Assembly (NCBI RefSeq): GCF_000373265.1
Contig: NZ_KB890771.1
Coordinates: forward strand, 1 to 48,125
DNA length: 48,125 nucleotides
DNA from: Pontibacter roseus DSM 17521
Lineage (GTDB): Bacteria > Bacteroidota > Bacteroidia > Cytophagales > Hymenobacteraceae
Direction: 5' to 3'
In this document: piece by piece, positions 25,889 through 34,826 of the stretch
Numbering within the stretch: the first letter of the stretch is position 1
Layout of the letters: each line of letters starts with the position of its first letter
The notes under the pieces: model-generated
The model's database searches: none
Told to the model about the DNA's origin: nothing
Seen by the model: only the letters and a program-made list of their open reading frames with translations
Program-made: the position numbers and the translations under genes

Positions 25889-26800
25889 TTACTGTTGTGC
25901 TTTGGCCTGAGGCACCAGGTATACCTCTCCTATGCAGCGGGCACCCAGCCAGGCGGTGGGGGCTTCGTAGCTGTTCACTTTCTCAACGGATACCTGCTCC
26001 AGGCGGTGCGCCCAGCTGCCGCCTTTGGCAATCCCCTTCTGCTGGGTCATCTCAGCCACATTGCCTATCAGGTGTGGGTACCGGCCATACAGCACCACCG
26101 CTTTACGCTGCGGGTTCGGGTAGGTCTTCTCCGGTTCCAGCAGCCCGTAGTATAGGCCAGGTTCAAACTTCTTGAGGCAGTTGAGGGCCGTGTCAGCATG
26201 CTGGGACAGGTATTTCTCCAAAGCCTTCTGCTTGTCGGGGCGGCTGTTGCCCAGGCTGTCGATGATGCTGTAGGCCGCGGGCGCTGTGGCTAGCTTTCTG
26301 GTGAGCAGTCTGGTGTTGCGGCTCTGTTCTGCAGCCATTTTCCACTCGGCCTCCGTTGGGAGTCGGTACCGGAACACCACCTCCTGGCCTTGCAGCTTAT
26401 ACTTTTTTTTGTTCTTTGGATTGCTGTTGAAGGCGGCTGTGGCGGCGGCGGAGCGCCAGCGGCAGTAGTTCAGCATCTGCTCATAACTCACCCCCACCAC
26501 CGGGAAGAAACGATAGCCGGGCGAACGGAAGTAGTTCTTTTTCATATGGCCCGTCACGTCTACCTTATCCCATACCGTGGTGTCGGGCATGGCGGCCTTG
26601 TACTGCGCCAAACTGGAGTCCTTTTGCAGGTGATGCATATACTCCCACCAATGGATGTTGGATACCTCGGTCTCGTCCAGGTATAGGTTTTCCTGCAGCC
26701 TGATGCCGCCGGGCGGAACGGGCAGCGCGTCTTTGGCAGGCGCCGCAGGAAACGAGGACATCAAAAGCAGGTATAGCGACAGGAGGTAAATCAATGGCAT
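25889..26800 (-). CDS. SUMF1/FGE-sulfatase domain protein, exported
   Basis: I use the ATG at 26800 (303 residues); a TTG three codons earlier is possible. A hydrophobic N-terminus acts as a signal peptide. The body matches the formylglycine-generating-enzyme fold: LDETEVSNIHWWEYM, PVVGVSYEQMLNYCRWRS, YRLPTEAEWKMAAE, HLIGNVAEMTQ and GGSWAHRLEQ. The paired active-site cysteines of true FGE are not visible near GGSW, so catalysis is doubtful. The fold is also used by gliding-motility lipoproteins GldJ/GldK, and it may be a structural or binding relative. Confidence 0.78.
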   Translation of the reverse strand: MPLIYLLSLYLLLMSSFPAAPAKDALPVPPGGIRLQENLYLDETEVSNIHWWEYMHHLQKDSSLAQYKAAMPDTTVWDKVDVTGHMKKNYFRSPGYRFFPVVGVSYEQMLNYCRWRSAAATAAFNSNPKNKKKYKLQGQEVVFRYRLPTEAEWKMAAEQSRNTRLLTRKLATAPAAYSIIDSLGNSRPDKQKALEKYLSQHADTALNCLKKFEPGLYYGLLEPEKTYPNPQRKAVVLYGRYPHLIGNVAEMTQQKGIAKGGSWAHRLEQVSVEKVNSYEAPTAWLGARCIGEVYLVPQAKAQQ

Positions 26801-26988
26801 AAGGGGCAAAAGGCTTTATCGGCCATTCAAGGTACGTAAAATCTTGGAGAGAACGGCCCTTCGCTCCAGGTAGTATACTTACGGCTGCGATGTGTGTTTT
26901 AATAAAACATCCTGCGGCCGCCCAAAGGGTTAAGTAAACCCGAATACGTGTGGACCGTTAAGAGAGATTGGATTCAACCACAAAAGCT

Positions 26989-27816
26989 ATGGAACAAGAA
27001 CAAACCACCTTATTGAAGGAATACTCAATGGAAGAGAAGGGCGCCTACCTGGCCGCCCTGGCGACGGTCGCATCGGCCGACGGACATGCCTCAGAAGAGG
27101 AACTGGAATTTTTGCGCATCCTGAGTGAGGCAGCCGAAATGCCCGGGAACGTGGAGCAGGAGGTGCTGGAAATCGCCAAGAACCCGTCGCAAATTAGCCT
27201 GCAGCGCGTGCTGGATGTGCTCAAGAAAAGCCAGTTGCGCTTCTCCTTCATCACCGACATCATCAGTTTCGCCAAAGCCGACGGCCAGTATACCCCGGAT
27301 GAGCAGAAGCGCATACAGGAGATGGCCGATTACCTGGGCGTAGACCAGAAGCAGTACAGCCTGCTGGAGCAGTTCGTGAACAAGGCAGATGAGGCGCAGC
27401 AGCAGGGCGAGGACCCAGCTGCCCCGGCCTTTGCAGAGAAAACAGGCTTCGCAGAAAAGTTCAAGAGCCTGGGCATATCTCCCCAGATGGTGCAGGGCAT
27501 GCTCGGCATCGTGGCCCCACTGGTGATAGCGCGTATGATGAGCGGCGGCAGACGCCGGAGCGGAGCGGGCATGATGGGTGGCCTTGGCGGACTGGCAGGC
27601 GGTGGCTTGCTAGGAGGCCTGCTTGGTGGTATGATGGGCGGCAGAGGCGGCCTGATGGGCGGCGGCCGTCGTTCTAATAGCGGACTGGGTTCCATGGCCT
27701 CCGTGCTAGGCGGCTTGAATGGTCGGAACCGCTACGGTGGCATGGGCTCAGGCGGACTGGGTGGCTTGCTGGGAGGTCTGTTCGGCGGCAAGCGCGGGGG
27801 CGGCACCAGCTGGTAA
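26989..27816 (+). CDS. TerB-like protein with Gly/Met/Arg-rich tail
   Basis: Start at the ATG 26989 (MEQEQTTLLKEYS), 275 residues; a TTG at 26968 is also in frame. Residues ~15-145 form a TerB/DjlA-like helical domain: AYLAALATVASADGHASEEEL with the acidic loop ADG, and a second ISFAKADGQYTPDEQKRI. From about residue 180 the protein becomes a low-complexity tail of Gly with Leu, Met and Arg (GGRRRSG, LLGGMMGG, GGLLGGLFGG), ending TSW. Similar tails occur on TerB-family proteins tied to membranes or aggregates. The true function is unknown. A terminator-like hairpin follows. Confidence 0.75.
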   Translation: MEQEQTTLLKEYSMEEKGAYLAALATVASADGHASEEELEFLRILSEAAEMPGNVEQEVLEIAKNPSQISLQRVLDVLKKSQLRFSFITDIISFAKADGQYTPDEQKRIQEMADYLGVDQKQYSLLEQFVNKADEAQQQGEDPAAPAFAEKTGFAEKFKSLGISPQMVQGMLGIVAPLVIARMMSGGRRRSGAGMMGGLGGLAGGGLLGGLLGGMMGGRGGLMGGGRRSNSGLGSMASVLGGLNGRNRYGGMGSGGLGGLLGGLFGGKRGGGTSW

Positions 27817-27862
27817 AGCCAGTGCACAGGTATAGCGTTTGCCATACCTGCCATTAGATATA

Positions 27863-27927
27863 TAGAGCAACAAGAGCTGGTAGAGCAACAAGAGCTGGAG
27901 GCGCATTACGCTTCCAGCTCTTGTTTT
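27863..27927 (+). terminator. Tandem 18-bp repeat and terminator hairpin overlapping a convergent gene end
   Basis: An 18-base unit (TAGAGCAACAAGAGCTGG) is repeated exactly twice at 27863-27880 and 27881-27898. The second copy supplies the left arm AACAAGAGCTGGA (27887-27899) of a hairpin whose right arm (27913-27925) lies in the last codons of the minus-strand FrnE-like gene, followed by TT. The first copy could pair with the same right arm, giving an alternative fold. Confidence 0.7.
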
Positions 27928-28505
27928 ATCAGCTTCCGCAGGTCTTCCTCGCGCAGCAATCCCCGCACCACTTTGTTGCCGACGAGGAAGGTCGGCACCG
28001 CCCGCACACCCATCTCCTGTGTGGCATGCCGCAGCGCCTGCTGATGCACTTCCTTATACCTGCGTGTTTGCAATGCCTGCCGGAAATCTTCGCCTTCCAA
28101 TCCAACTTCTTCAGCCAGTCTGGTCAGCACCTCCACGTCTCCAATGTCCTGTTCCTCCTGAAAAAAGGCGGTGAACATGCGGTGGGTATAGGCCGCTCCC
28201 TTACCTTGCTCCTTCGCGAATTGGTAGCCTTCAAAGGAGAGATGGGTATAGGGTTGCGGCGAAACCTTGGGAAGCACGATGGCTATACCTAACTGCTCGG
28301 CCATCGGGTATACCGATTGCTTCCAGGTGGTCTGCAGGTAGTCCTCTTCTGGCTTTAGCGTGGGCGTCGGTTCCGGCCGCAGCTCGAAGGGCATCCATTC
28401 CACCTGCACCTGCTCCTCCATACCTGCCAGGGCCTTCTCCAGCACCTGCTCCCCCAAAAAGCAGTAAGGGCAAACGTAATCTGAGTATACTTTTATCTGT
28501 AGCAT
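27906..28505 (-). CDS. DsbA family oxidoreductase (FrnE-like)
   Basis: A 199-residue thioredoxin-fold protein with an inserted helical domain. The active site is CPYC in SDYVCPYCFLGEQVLEKAL, near residue 14, with the cis-proline region GVRAVPTFLVGNK near residue 170. FrnE-type proteins are cytosolic and catalyse disulfide exchange or isomerisation; there is no signal peptide. Its 3' end overlaps the terminator hairpin of the convergent TerB-like gene. Partner proteins cannot be told from context. Confidence 0.88.
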   Translation of the reverse strand: MLQIKVYSDYVCPYCFLGEQVLEKALAGMEEQVQVEWMPFELRPEPTPTLKPEEDYLQTTWKQSVYPMAEQLGIAIVLPKVSPQPYTHLSFEGYQFAKEQGKGAAYTHRMFTAFFQEEQDIGDVEVLTRLAEEVGLEGEDFRQALQTRRYKEVHQQALRHATQEMGVRAVPTFLVGNKVVRGLLREEDLRKLIKQELEA

Positions 28506-28628
28506 GGCTTTTCAGTCTAAGTAATACGTACCGTCGGGGCTACACATTTGTTCAGCAGGCAGTGGTTGGCGTTGCACAAATACCTGCCTTTTGCGTAGCT
28601 TTAGAATCAGAAAATGATACTCGACACG

Positions 28629-29813
28629 ATGTTGAAAAACAGAATCCTATACCTGGCGCTGGCGCTGAGCACTCTTGCGTGCCAGCAACAACCGCAGCAG
28701 CCCACCGCCACTGCCCAAACACACCGCACCGAGGCCAAGGTATACTATCCGGGCAAAGGGGACAATTGGGAGAAGAAGCAGCCCGAGCAGGTAGGTATGG
28801 ACGCCAGTTTGCTGCAGGAGGCGGTGGCTTGGGCGAAGCAGCAGGAAACCACTCAGATGCCCAAGGACTTCTCCACGCAGGAGGAGATTTTCGGAAGGAT
28901 GCTCGGACCTATACCAAACGACAGGGCGAGCACCAACGGCATCATTTTGAAGGATGGCTACATCGTGGCGGAGTGGGGCGAGACCGAGCGGGTGGACCCC
29001 ACCTACAGCGTCGCCAAAAGCGTACTCTCCACCATGTTAGGCATCACCATCGATAGGGGTATGATACAGGATGTGAAAGACCCGGTGGCCAAGTACGTGC
29101 AGGACGGTGGCTATGATTCGGAACAGAACCGTAAGGCGACCTGGGAGCATCACGCCCGGCAGACGAGCGAGTGGGAAGGGGAAATGTGGGGCAAGAAGCA
29201 TGACTTTGTGGGCAAGGAGGAGTTTGGCAGAGGCGAACGCAAGCCACGGGAACTGCAGGAGCCGGGTACCTATTACGAATATAATGATGTGCGCATCAAC
29301 CGCTTTGCCTTATCGCTGCTGCGCCTCTGGAAGAAACCGCTTCCTGAGGTGTTCGAGGACGAGGTGATGGACCCGATTGATGCCTCTGATACCTGGAAGT
29401 ACGTGCCCTACCGCAATTCCTATGCGGAGATTGACGGGAAGCGCATGCCATCGGTGAGCGGCGGAACCCGCTGGGGCGGCGGCCTTTGGATAAGCGCCCG
29501 GGATGAAGCCCGTTTCGGCTACCTGTTCCTGCGTAACGGCCGCTGGAAAGACAAGCAAATCGTGTCGGAGGACTGGGTGAAGGAGGCGACAACTTCGCGC
29601 GGACCCGTAGGCCCGGACTACGGCTATCTGTGGTGGCTCAACACCGAAGGCAAGGCCTGGCCCAGCGCTCCCACCACCAGTTACGCCGCCTTGGGCGCTG
29701 GCTCCAACACCATCTGGATTGACCCGGAGCATGACATCGTCATCGTCTGGCGCTGGCACAACGGCAATCCTGATGAATTGATTAAACGGGTGCTGGCGGC
29801 GGTGAAGAAGTAA
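28629..29813 (+). CDS. Serine hydrolase, beta-lactamase class C/AmpC-like fold (lipoprotein)
   Basis: I prefer the ATG at 28629, giving a lipoprotein signal (MLKNRILYLALALSTLAC) and 394 residues; an ATG at 28614 is in frame. The SxxK nucleophile is SVAK (near residue 126) and the YxN-type motif is YYEYND (near residue 217). A WGGGLWISARDEARFGYLFL block follows, typical of the beta-lactamase-related esterase/peptidase group. It may cleave a small ester, amide or D-peptide outside the cytoplasm. It need not confer antibiotic resistance. The two-hairpin repeat follows about 50 bases after its stop. Confidence 0.83.
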   Translation: MLKNRILYLALALSTLACQQQPQQPTATAQTHRTEAKVYYPGKGDNWEKKQPEQVGMDASLLQEAVAWAKQQETTQMPKDFSTQEEIFGRMLGPIPNDRASTNGIILKDGYIVAEWGETERVDPTYSVAKSVLSTMLGITIDRGMIQDVKDPVAKYVQDGGYDSEQNRKATWEHHARQTSEWEGEMWGKKHDFVGKEEFGRGERKPRELQEPGTYYEYNDVRINRFALSLLRLWKKPLPEVFEDEVMDPIDASDTWKYVPYRNSYAEIDGKRMPSVSGGTRWGGGLWISARDEARFGYLFLRNGRWKDKQIVSEDWVKEATTSRGPVGPDYGYLWWLNTEGKAWPSAPTTSYAALGAGSNTIWIDPEHDIVIVWRWHNGNPDELIKRVLAAVKK

Positions 29814-29862
29814 AGGCTTTTGCTGTACAATCGCTGAACTGCTTTGTAGCTTCGCCTGTGCG

Positions 29863-29951
29863 GCGGGCACTCACTTTTTCCCTGATGAAAAAAGTAGGCA
29901 AAAGAATCAAGACGATTTTGAACTCGCTGACCGCTCGAACAAAAAATCGTC
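29863..29951 (+). repeat. Two-hairpin 3'-end repeat, copy 2
   Basis: This copy follows the serine hydrolase stop. Hairpin 1 pairs ACTTTTT (29873-29879) with AAAAAGT (29889-29895). Hairpin 2 pairs GACGATTTT (from 29911) with AAAAATCGTC (29942-29951) around the same loop as copy 1, ACTCGCTGACCGCTCGAACA. Relative to copy 1 the outer GAC and most of the middle stem differ but remain paired. Confidence 0.72.
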
Positions 29952-30112
29952 ATCGGTCCACCTGGCTGATGCCATTAATATGGCTGCTGTGGAAACTCTC
30001 CCCTTGAGGGGAGTCAGAGGGGTGTCAAGGCTATACCTGACGACTATACCTACTCCCTGTCCTTTGCCTTGCTATACCTGTCACTCCGTTCTGCCATTAT
30101 TCCACCCGTTTC
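29952..30112. other. Non-coding spacer with tandem TATACC words
   Basis: Between the repeat and the next element I see no gene. A CTCCCC/GGGGAG hairpin lies near 29998-30013, and three TATACC words occur within about 50 bases (30031-30080), two of them in CTATACCTG or CTATACCTA form. Confidence 0.5.
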
Positions 30113-30316
30113 TGTCATTCCGACGAAAGGAGGAATCTGTTACCCTACCCACCGCCGGTGCGAGCGCAGCGGGAACGGGCGGTGGAATAAGCCGGCCGGT
30201 CTGCACCTGGCGTATCTCCTACTTTCCTCGCCAGTGTCCTCACAAAAGCCGCATCTGCGCTGGCGCTGGATTCGCAGCCAACAGGGCGTGAGATTCCTCC
30301 TTTCGTCGGAATGACA
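30113..30316. mobile_element. MITE-like 204-bp element, copy B
   Basis: Perfect 26-bp terminal inverted repeats (30113-30138 and 30291-30316; outer bases TGTCATTCCGACGAAAGGAG). Compared with the copy at 22627 the repeat differs by one base and that change is present in both arms, so each copy has kept arm identity. The interior matches copy A in reverse orientation. It has no coding capacity. Confidence 0.75.
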
Positions 30317-30518
30317 ATATACCTGATAGGATTCGTGCTTGCGTTTTCCTATTGATAGGGGTAGGGGTAAGTCAACCGTTGGAGGTAAAAATCTGGATCA
30401 GTGGCAGAATGACTGTATCTAGTTCTTAATAATGGTGATTCCCTTTTCTGGCTCGAGAACGGTTAGACCTTGGATTGCAAAATCACCAAAGGAAGCAATC
30501 AGAATAACCCGCTATACC
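30317..30518. other. Non-coding spacer
   Basis: No convincing gene, hairpin or repeat is seen between the element and the DUF4846 gene, apart from a GGTATA-family site near 30512 (CTATACCTC). Confidence 0.5.
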
Positions 30519-31376
30519 TCAAAACCGCTTCAAATGACTTCGTTGAAAAGTCCATTCCGGTGTGAGAAGAGGACCGCTGAAATCACTGCTGTACCAAGGA
30601 CTTATACCTGGGTTCATCGGGTTTTTCAGAATCTGGATTTCCTGTGCCGGCATGTAGCTCTGGGCTAGTAGGAACAGCTTTTCCCCCGTCTCTTCGTTGA
30701 TAGCCAAATCCATCACGATGACGGCGTGACCGGGGCTGCCGCCTTTGATGAATACATCACCAACCTGAATGTCCTCCATAGAAACCGCCATCATCTCCTT
30801 TTCCAGCGACAGGGTGCCGGCATACGTGAACACTACCTGAAGGTAATCCTTGAATGAGGCGTAGGAAGTGCTCGCATCTGCCTTTTTCACCCAAGTACAG
30901 GTGTTCCCTTTTACGTTGACCCGATACCCTTGCCGCCATTTGCTGTAGTCTGCCCGGAAGCCGCTCGTGAAGTTGAAATGGATGACGTCGTGACGCTGCT
31001 GTACAAACAGGTACTCAGCCCGCAGACGCATCACGGCATCGGCGCACTGTTGCAGGTCCCGCTTACCTACATCTATGTCCAACACGGCGTCATAAATGCC
31101 GTCATTGGGTTTGACGGCCCCATTGTAATAATGCACCACGGCTCCATGGGGCTTTAAGTTGAAGTTCTGTAGATAAGCCCCGAAACTGCTCTCGGGTTGT
31201 GCAACTCTCTTAAAACCCTTTGGCGGCAGGAACCGCTCCGCCACCGTTTTGCCTGCTGGGTTGAGCAGCACGTCGGTTTCGGCTATACCTATTGGGACTT
31301 CTTCGGTCACCTTCTCGGCTTTGGAGCCGCAGGCTGTGAGCAGGACGAAGAGGATTGAGAACAGGTATAGCGGCAT
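30519..31376 (-). CDS. DUF4846 lipoprotein
   Basis: A 285-residue protein starting MPLYLFSILFVLLTACGSK, a lipoprotein signal (LTAC). The rest fits the DUF4846 family as I remember it: RFLPPKGFKRV near the N-terminus, AVLDIDVGKRDLQQCADAVMRLRAEYL, a WRQGYRVNV segment and a GDVFIKGGSPGHAVIVMDLA block near residue 210. The PGHA histidine and the later SYMPAQEI recall an amidase-like fold, but function is not established. It stands alone between two intergenic elements and a terminator. Confidence 0.75.
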   Translation of the reverse strand: MPLYLFSILFVLLTACGSKAEKVTEEVPIGIAETDVLLNPAGKTVAERFLPPKGFKRVAQPESSFGAYLQNFNLKPHGAVVHYYNGAVKPNDGIYDAVLDIDVGKRDLQQCADAVMRLRAEYLFVQQRHDVIHFNFTSGFRADYSKWRQGYRVNVKGNTCTWVKKADASTSYASFKDYLQVVFTYAGTLSLEKEMMAVSMEDIQVGDVFIKGGSPGHAVIVMDLAINEETGEKLFLLAQSYMPAQEIQILKNPMNPGISPWYSSDFSGPLLTPEWTFQRSHLKRF

Positions 31377-31478
31377 AGGTAGAAAGTATATGACTTAGCT
31401 AATATACATTTATTCTTTCAGAAAAGGTACAGCAGCATGTGATAAGAGCAGGAGAGGTGCAGAAAAGACCATAAAACA

Positions 31479-31510
31479 GAACGAGCCGACTCACATGAGT
31501 CGGCTCGTTC
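31479..31510 (-). terminator. Terminator after the PD40-amidohydrolase gene
   Basis: GAACGAGCCGACT (31479-31491) pairs with AGTCGGCTCGTTC (31498-31510), a stem of at least 13 bp. On the minus strand the stem is followed by TGTTTTAT, a T-rich tail, and the amidohydrolase stop is about 20 bases upstream. Confidence 0.85.
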
Positions 31511-31532
31511 CATATCAGATTAGACTAATCGC

Positions 31533-34500
31533 TTAGTGGCGGCAGGTGCAGTGCTCGCCGGCTATACCTTCAAAGCGGGTGTCGGTACCCTCGTGCCAGT
31601 CAAAGGCCGAGGCGTACTTGTTGTTCTCCCACCAGAATTTGCCTGGCTTGCGGTCGTAGTTCCCTACTTCGTTCATGGTGGCGGCATCGAACAGACGGCC
31701 GTTCACCATGGTGTACTTCACGTGCTCAGAATTCTGTATGTTCTCCAGCGGATTCTGGTCCAGCACGATGAGATCCGCTAGTTTGCCTGTCTCGAGTGAG
31801 CCAAGGTCTTTGCCCATACCCAGGTACTCGGCACCGTTCAGGGTGGCAGCACGGAGGGCTTCCATGTTCGTCATACCGCCTTGCTGCAGCATCCACAGCT
31901 CCCAGTGTGCCCCAAGGCCTTGCAGCTGTCCGTGCGCACCAAGGTTCACTTTCACGCCGGCGTCGGTCAGGGCTTTGCAGGCTTCGGAAGTCTTGAAGTA
32001 ACCGTTGCGGTATTCTTCGTCCGGCACCTGCATCACAAAGCGTGAGCGACCGTCAATCACAGAGCGCGGTGTGAACTTCAACAGCCTATCTTTTTCCCAT
32101 ACCTTGCTGTTCTGATACCAGTAGTACTCGCCGCTGGTCGCGCCGTAGTTCACAATAAGGGTAGGGGTATAGCCGGTCTTAGAAGCTTTCCATACCTCCA
32201 CCACGTCTTTGTAAAGCGGATGAACCGGGATGTTGTGCTCAATGCCGGAGTGGCCGTCGAGAATCATGCTCATGTTGTGGAAGAAGGTCGAGCCGCCTTC
32301 CGGCACCACGGTCATGTCGAGTTCGCGGGCAGCTTGGATTACCTGCTGGCGCTGCTCACGGCGTGGCTGGTTGTAGCTCTTCACTGAGAAGCCACCGGCA
32401 GCCTGAATGCGGCGCAGGTGTGAACGGGCATCGTCAAGGCTGTTGATAACGGCTTTGAAGTTGCCATCGGCACCGTACAGAATCGTACCGGTAGAGTAGA
32501 TGCGCGGTCCTACCATGTGACCTGCCTTCACAGCTTCTGACTGACTGAACACCATTTCAGTGGTAGAGGACGGGTCGTGCGTTGTCGTTACGCCATAAGC
32601 CAGGTTGGCCAGGTACGACCACTGCTGTTTCGGGCTCATGCCGTTGCGGAAGGTGCCGAGGTGGGCGTGTACGTCCACCAAACCTGGCATGATGGTCTTG
32701 CCGCTGGCATCAATCACTTTGGCATCTTTCGGCACGGCTATACCTTCGCCTACCGATACAATGCGGTTGCCGTCCACTACTAGCGTACCGCCTTCAATCA
32801 CTTCATCGCCTTTCATCGTGATGATGCGGGCGTTGGTGAAAGCCACTTTGCCTTGCGGAATGTCCGTTTTGAACTCAAGGCCAATTTTTATACCTGTTGT
32901 ATCAATGGCAGGGAGTTTCTCCGGAGCGCCTTCTATGAACGCGAAGCGGTCTTTGAGGTCATTGGAGAAATACTCATCGCCTAATACCCAGTTTACTTTC
33001 TTGCTATCGCCTGACCAGTGTACGCTCGTGCCGGCGTCCTTGGTGAAGCGGGCAACAGGCACGGCTTTGGTCTCCGCGCTCAACTCCATACCTGCACCGT
33101 TGGCCGAGAAAGGCACTACGTAGCCGTTGAACAGCTCCACAAAAGCCAGCCACTTGTTGTCAGGGCTCGGGTAGAACTGGTCGGTATAAGTAGAGGTATA
33201 GTGCGTGCGCTCCTCCTTGCCCTGCAGGTCCACGCTCTTGAACGCATATTTGCCGCCTGCACCAGAAGTGAAGAAAATACGGTCAGAAGTCGCGTTGAAC
33301 ATCGGGGAGAAGCCGTTTTTCTGGATGAAAGTCGGGTTCTTGCCTTCTGCTGTCATATAATAAGTTCCGCGCTCGTTGCCGTGCGCATAGCCCATGTGGT
33401 TGTTGCCACCGTCTTTGCTGTACACAATCAGCTTGCCGTTCGGAGAGAAAGAAGCGTTGGTATAAAAACCTTTTTCAGCAGTTAGCTTGGTTGGTTTCGA
33501 GTTCTTCTTGCGTACGTCCACTTTCATCAGCGCACCCATGTTGTCATCGTCCCAGGTAGAGTACACAAGCGTCTTACCGTCAGGTGAGAAAGCCGGGTAG
33601 AACTCAAAGTCCTTGCCATTGGTCACGCGCTCTGGCTTGCCGTTTGGCAGTTCTTTTTTGTAGATATGACCCGCCGCGTTGAACACGAGTAGCTTTCCGT
33701 CAGGGGAAGTCACGGCGTGGCGGATGGCCTTGGCGGCGAACTGCGCCGGCGAAACGCCTTCTTTGTTGAAGTCGTGGCGTACTGCCTCGGCGATGTGGTG
33801 CGTGGCTGTGGCTTCGAAAGGTATGTTGGTTACTTTCTTGCCGGCTACGTCTATTTTGTTGATTTTGCCACCTGCCCAAAATACGATGCTCTTGTTGTCG
33901 GGTGTCCAGGAGAAGTAAGGGTACACGCCGAAGATGGCCCAAGCTTCCTGCTGGTCGTGGTTCAGCTGGTCGTAAATCGGCCATTGTTCCCCCGTCTTCA
34001 GGTCGTGGATGAAGAGCACCGACTTGGTGCGCACACGACGCACAAAAGCCAGCTGCTTACCATCGCGGGAGATAACTGGGCGGACGGAGCCACCGTTGCC
34101 GGTCACCACGTTCTCAATCTCACCCGTGTTGCGGTCCACGCGACGAATCACGTAAATCTGGCCGTTTGGGTCTTTGTTGTACTCAAAGGTAGTGCCACCG
34201 CTCATGTCTTCGGAGAAGTACACATACTTGCCATCCGGCGAAACCACCGGCTCTCCGGCGTCCTGCTGGTCGTTTTTGCGCTTGGTCAGCTGCACGCCGT
34301 TGCCGCCCGACTTGTGGTACATCCATATCTCGCCGGCACCCAGCGAACGGGAGGCCGTGAAGTGCTTGCGGGCAATCAAATATTCGCCATCCGGTGTCCA
34401 AACGGCGTTGTTCAGCAGGCGGAAGTTCTCTTTGGTGATTTGCTTGGCATCCGAGCCATCGCGCTTCATCACCCAGATGTTGTCGCCGCCACCGGCGTCG

Positions 34501-34826
34501 GAGGTAAAGGAGATGAACTTACCATCCGGGCTGAAACGTGGCTGCACCTCGTAGGCGCGGCCGCTGCGAAGCAACTTAGCCTTGCCGCCCGATATAGGCA
34601 TGCTATAGATGTCGCCGAGCATGTCGAAGACAATCTCTTTGCCGTCCGGACTCACGTCCAGGCTCATCCAGGTGCCTTCGTCGGTTGTTACGGTGATTTC
34701 TTTTTGCGGTCCGCGGGCTTCCTCCACGTTCCACTTGTTGTCTTTTTTGTCCTGCGCCGTGGCTGTGCCCATGGGTAAGGCAAGCGCCGCCGCCAGGAAC
34801 ATACTCCAATAGGTATGCTTCTTCAT
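31533..34826 (-). CDS. PD40 beta-propeller-amidohydrolase, exported
   Basis: A 1097-residue protein. A signal peptide (MKKHTYWSMFLAAALALPMG) leads into many WD40-like PD40 repeats (SPDGKEIVFD, SPDGKFISFTSD, SPDGKTLVYSTWDD and others) up to about residue 630, as in TolB/DPP-type propellers. The C-terminal 400 residues are an amidohydrolase: VDVHAHLG (metal-binding HxH near residue 718), a GIEHN region and the closing GSLETGKLADLIVLD signature. It would hydrolyse an amide or cyclic imide outside the cytoplasm, with the propeller controlling access. It stands alone, with a TAAATTTG box upstream and a terminator downstream. Confidence 0.88.
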   Translation of the reverse strand: MKKHTYWSMFLAAALALPMGTATAQDKKDNKWNVEEARGPQKEITVTTDEGTWMSLDVSPDGKEIVFDMLGDIYSMPISGGKAKLLRSGRAYEVQPRFSPDGKFISFTSDAGGGDNIWVMKRDGSDAKQITKENFRLLNNAVWTPDGEYLIARKHFTASRSLGAGEIWMYHKSGGNGVQLTKRKNDQQDAGEPVVSPDGKYVYFSEDMSGGTTFEYNKDPNGQIYVIRRVDRNTGEIENVVTGNGGSVRPVISRDGKQLAFVRRVRTKSVLFIHDLKTGEQWPIYDQLNHDQQEAWAIFGVYPYFSWTPDNKSIVFWAGGKINKIDVAGKKVTNIPFEATATHHIAEAVRHDFNKEGVSPAQFAAKAIRHAVTSPDGKLLVFNAAGHIYKKELPNGKPERVTNGKDFEFYPAFSPDGKTLVYSTWDDDNMGALMKVDVRKKNSKPTKLTAEKGFYTNASFSPNGKLIVYSKDGGNNHMGYAHGNERGTYYMTAEGKNPTFIQKNGFSPMFNATSDRIFFTSGAGGKYAFKSVDLQGKEERTHYTSTYTDQFYPSPDNKWLAFVELFNGYVVPFSANGAGMELSAETKAVPVARFTKDAGTSVHWSGDSKKVNWVLGDEYFSNDLKDRFAFIEGAPEKLPAIDTTGIKIGLEFKTDIPQGKVAFTNARIITMKGDEVIEGGTLVVDGNRIVSVGEGIAVPKDAKVIDASGKTIMPGLVDVHAHLGTFRNGMSPKQQWSYLANLAYGVTTTHDPSSTTEMVFSQSEAVKAGHMVGPRIYSTGTILYGADGNFKAVINSLDDARSHLRRIQAAGGFSVKSYNQPRREQRQQVIQAARELDMTVVPEGGSTFFHNMSMILDGHSGIEHNIPVHPLYKDVVEVWKASKTGYTPTLIVNYGATSGEYYWYQNSKVWEKDRLLKFTPRSVIDGRSRFVMQVPDEEYRNGYFKTSEACKALTDAGVKVNLGAHGQLQGLGAHWELWMLQQGGMTNMEALRAATLNGAEYLGMGKDLGSLETGKLADLIVLDQNPLENIQNSEHVKYTMVNGRLFDAATMNEVGNYDRKPGKFWWENNKYASAFDWHEGTDTRFEGIAGEHCTCRH

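Noticed and set aside
27863..27898. CRISPR-like direct repeat
   Set aside because: Only two units, directly adjacent with no spacer; a simple tandem duplication.
28629..29813. Antibiotic-resistance beta-lactamase
   Set aside because: The SxxK and YxN motifs show only the fold class. Most such lipoproteins in this phylum are esterases or peptidases of unknown substrate.
30432..30668. 78-codon plus-strand frame at the end of the DUF4846 gene
   Set aside because: It overlaps the real minus-strand gene and has no motif or start support.
33717..34778. Plus-strand open frame antisense to the PD40-amidohydrolase
   Set aside because: Same shadow effect; the minus-strand protein has clear repeats and motifs.
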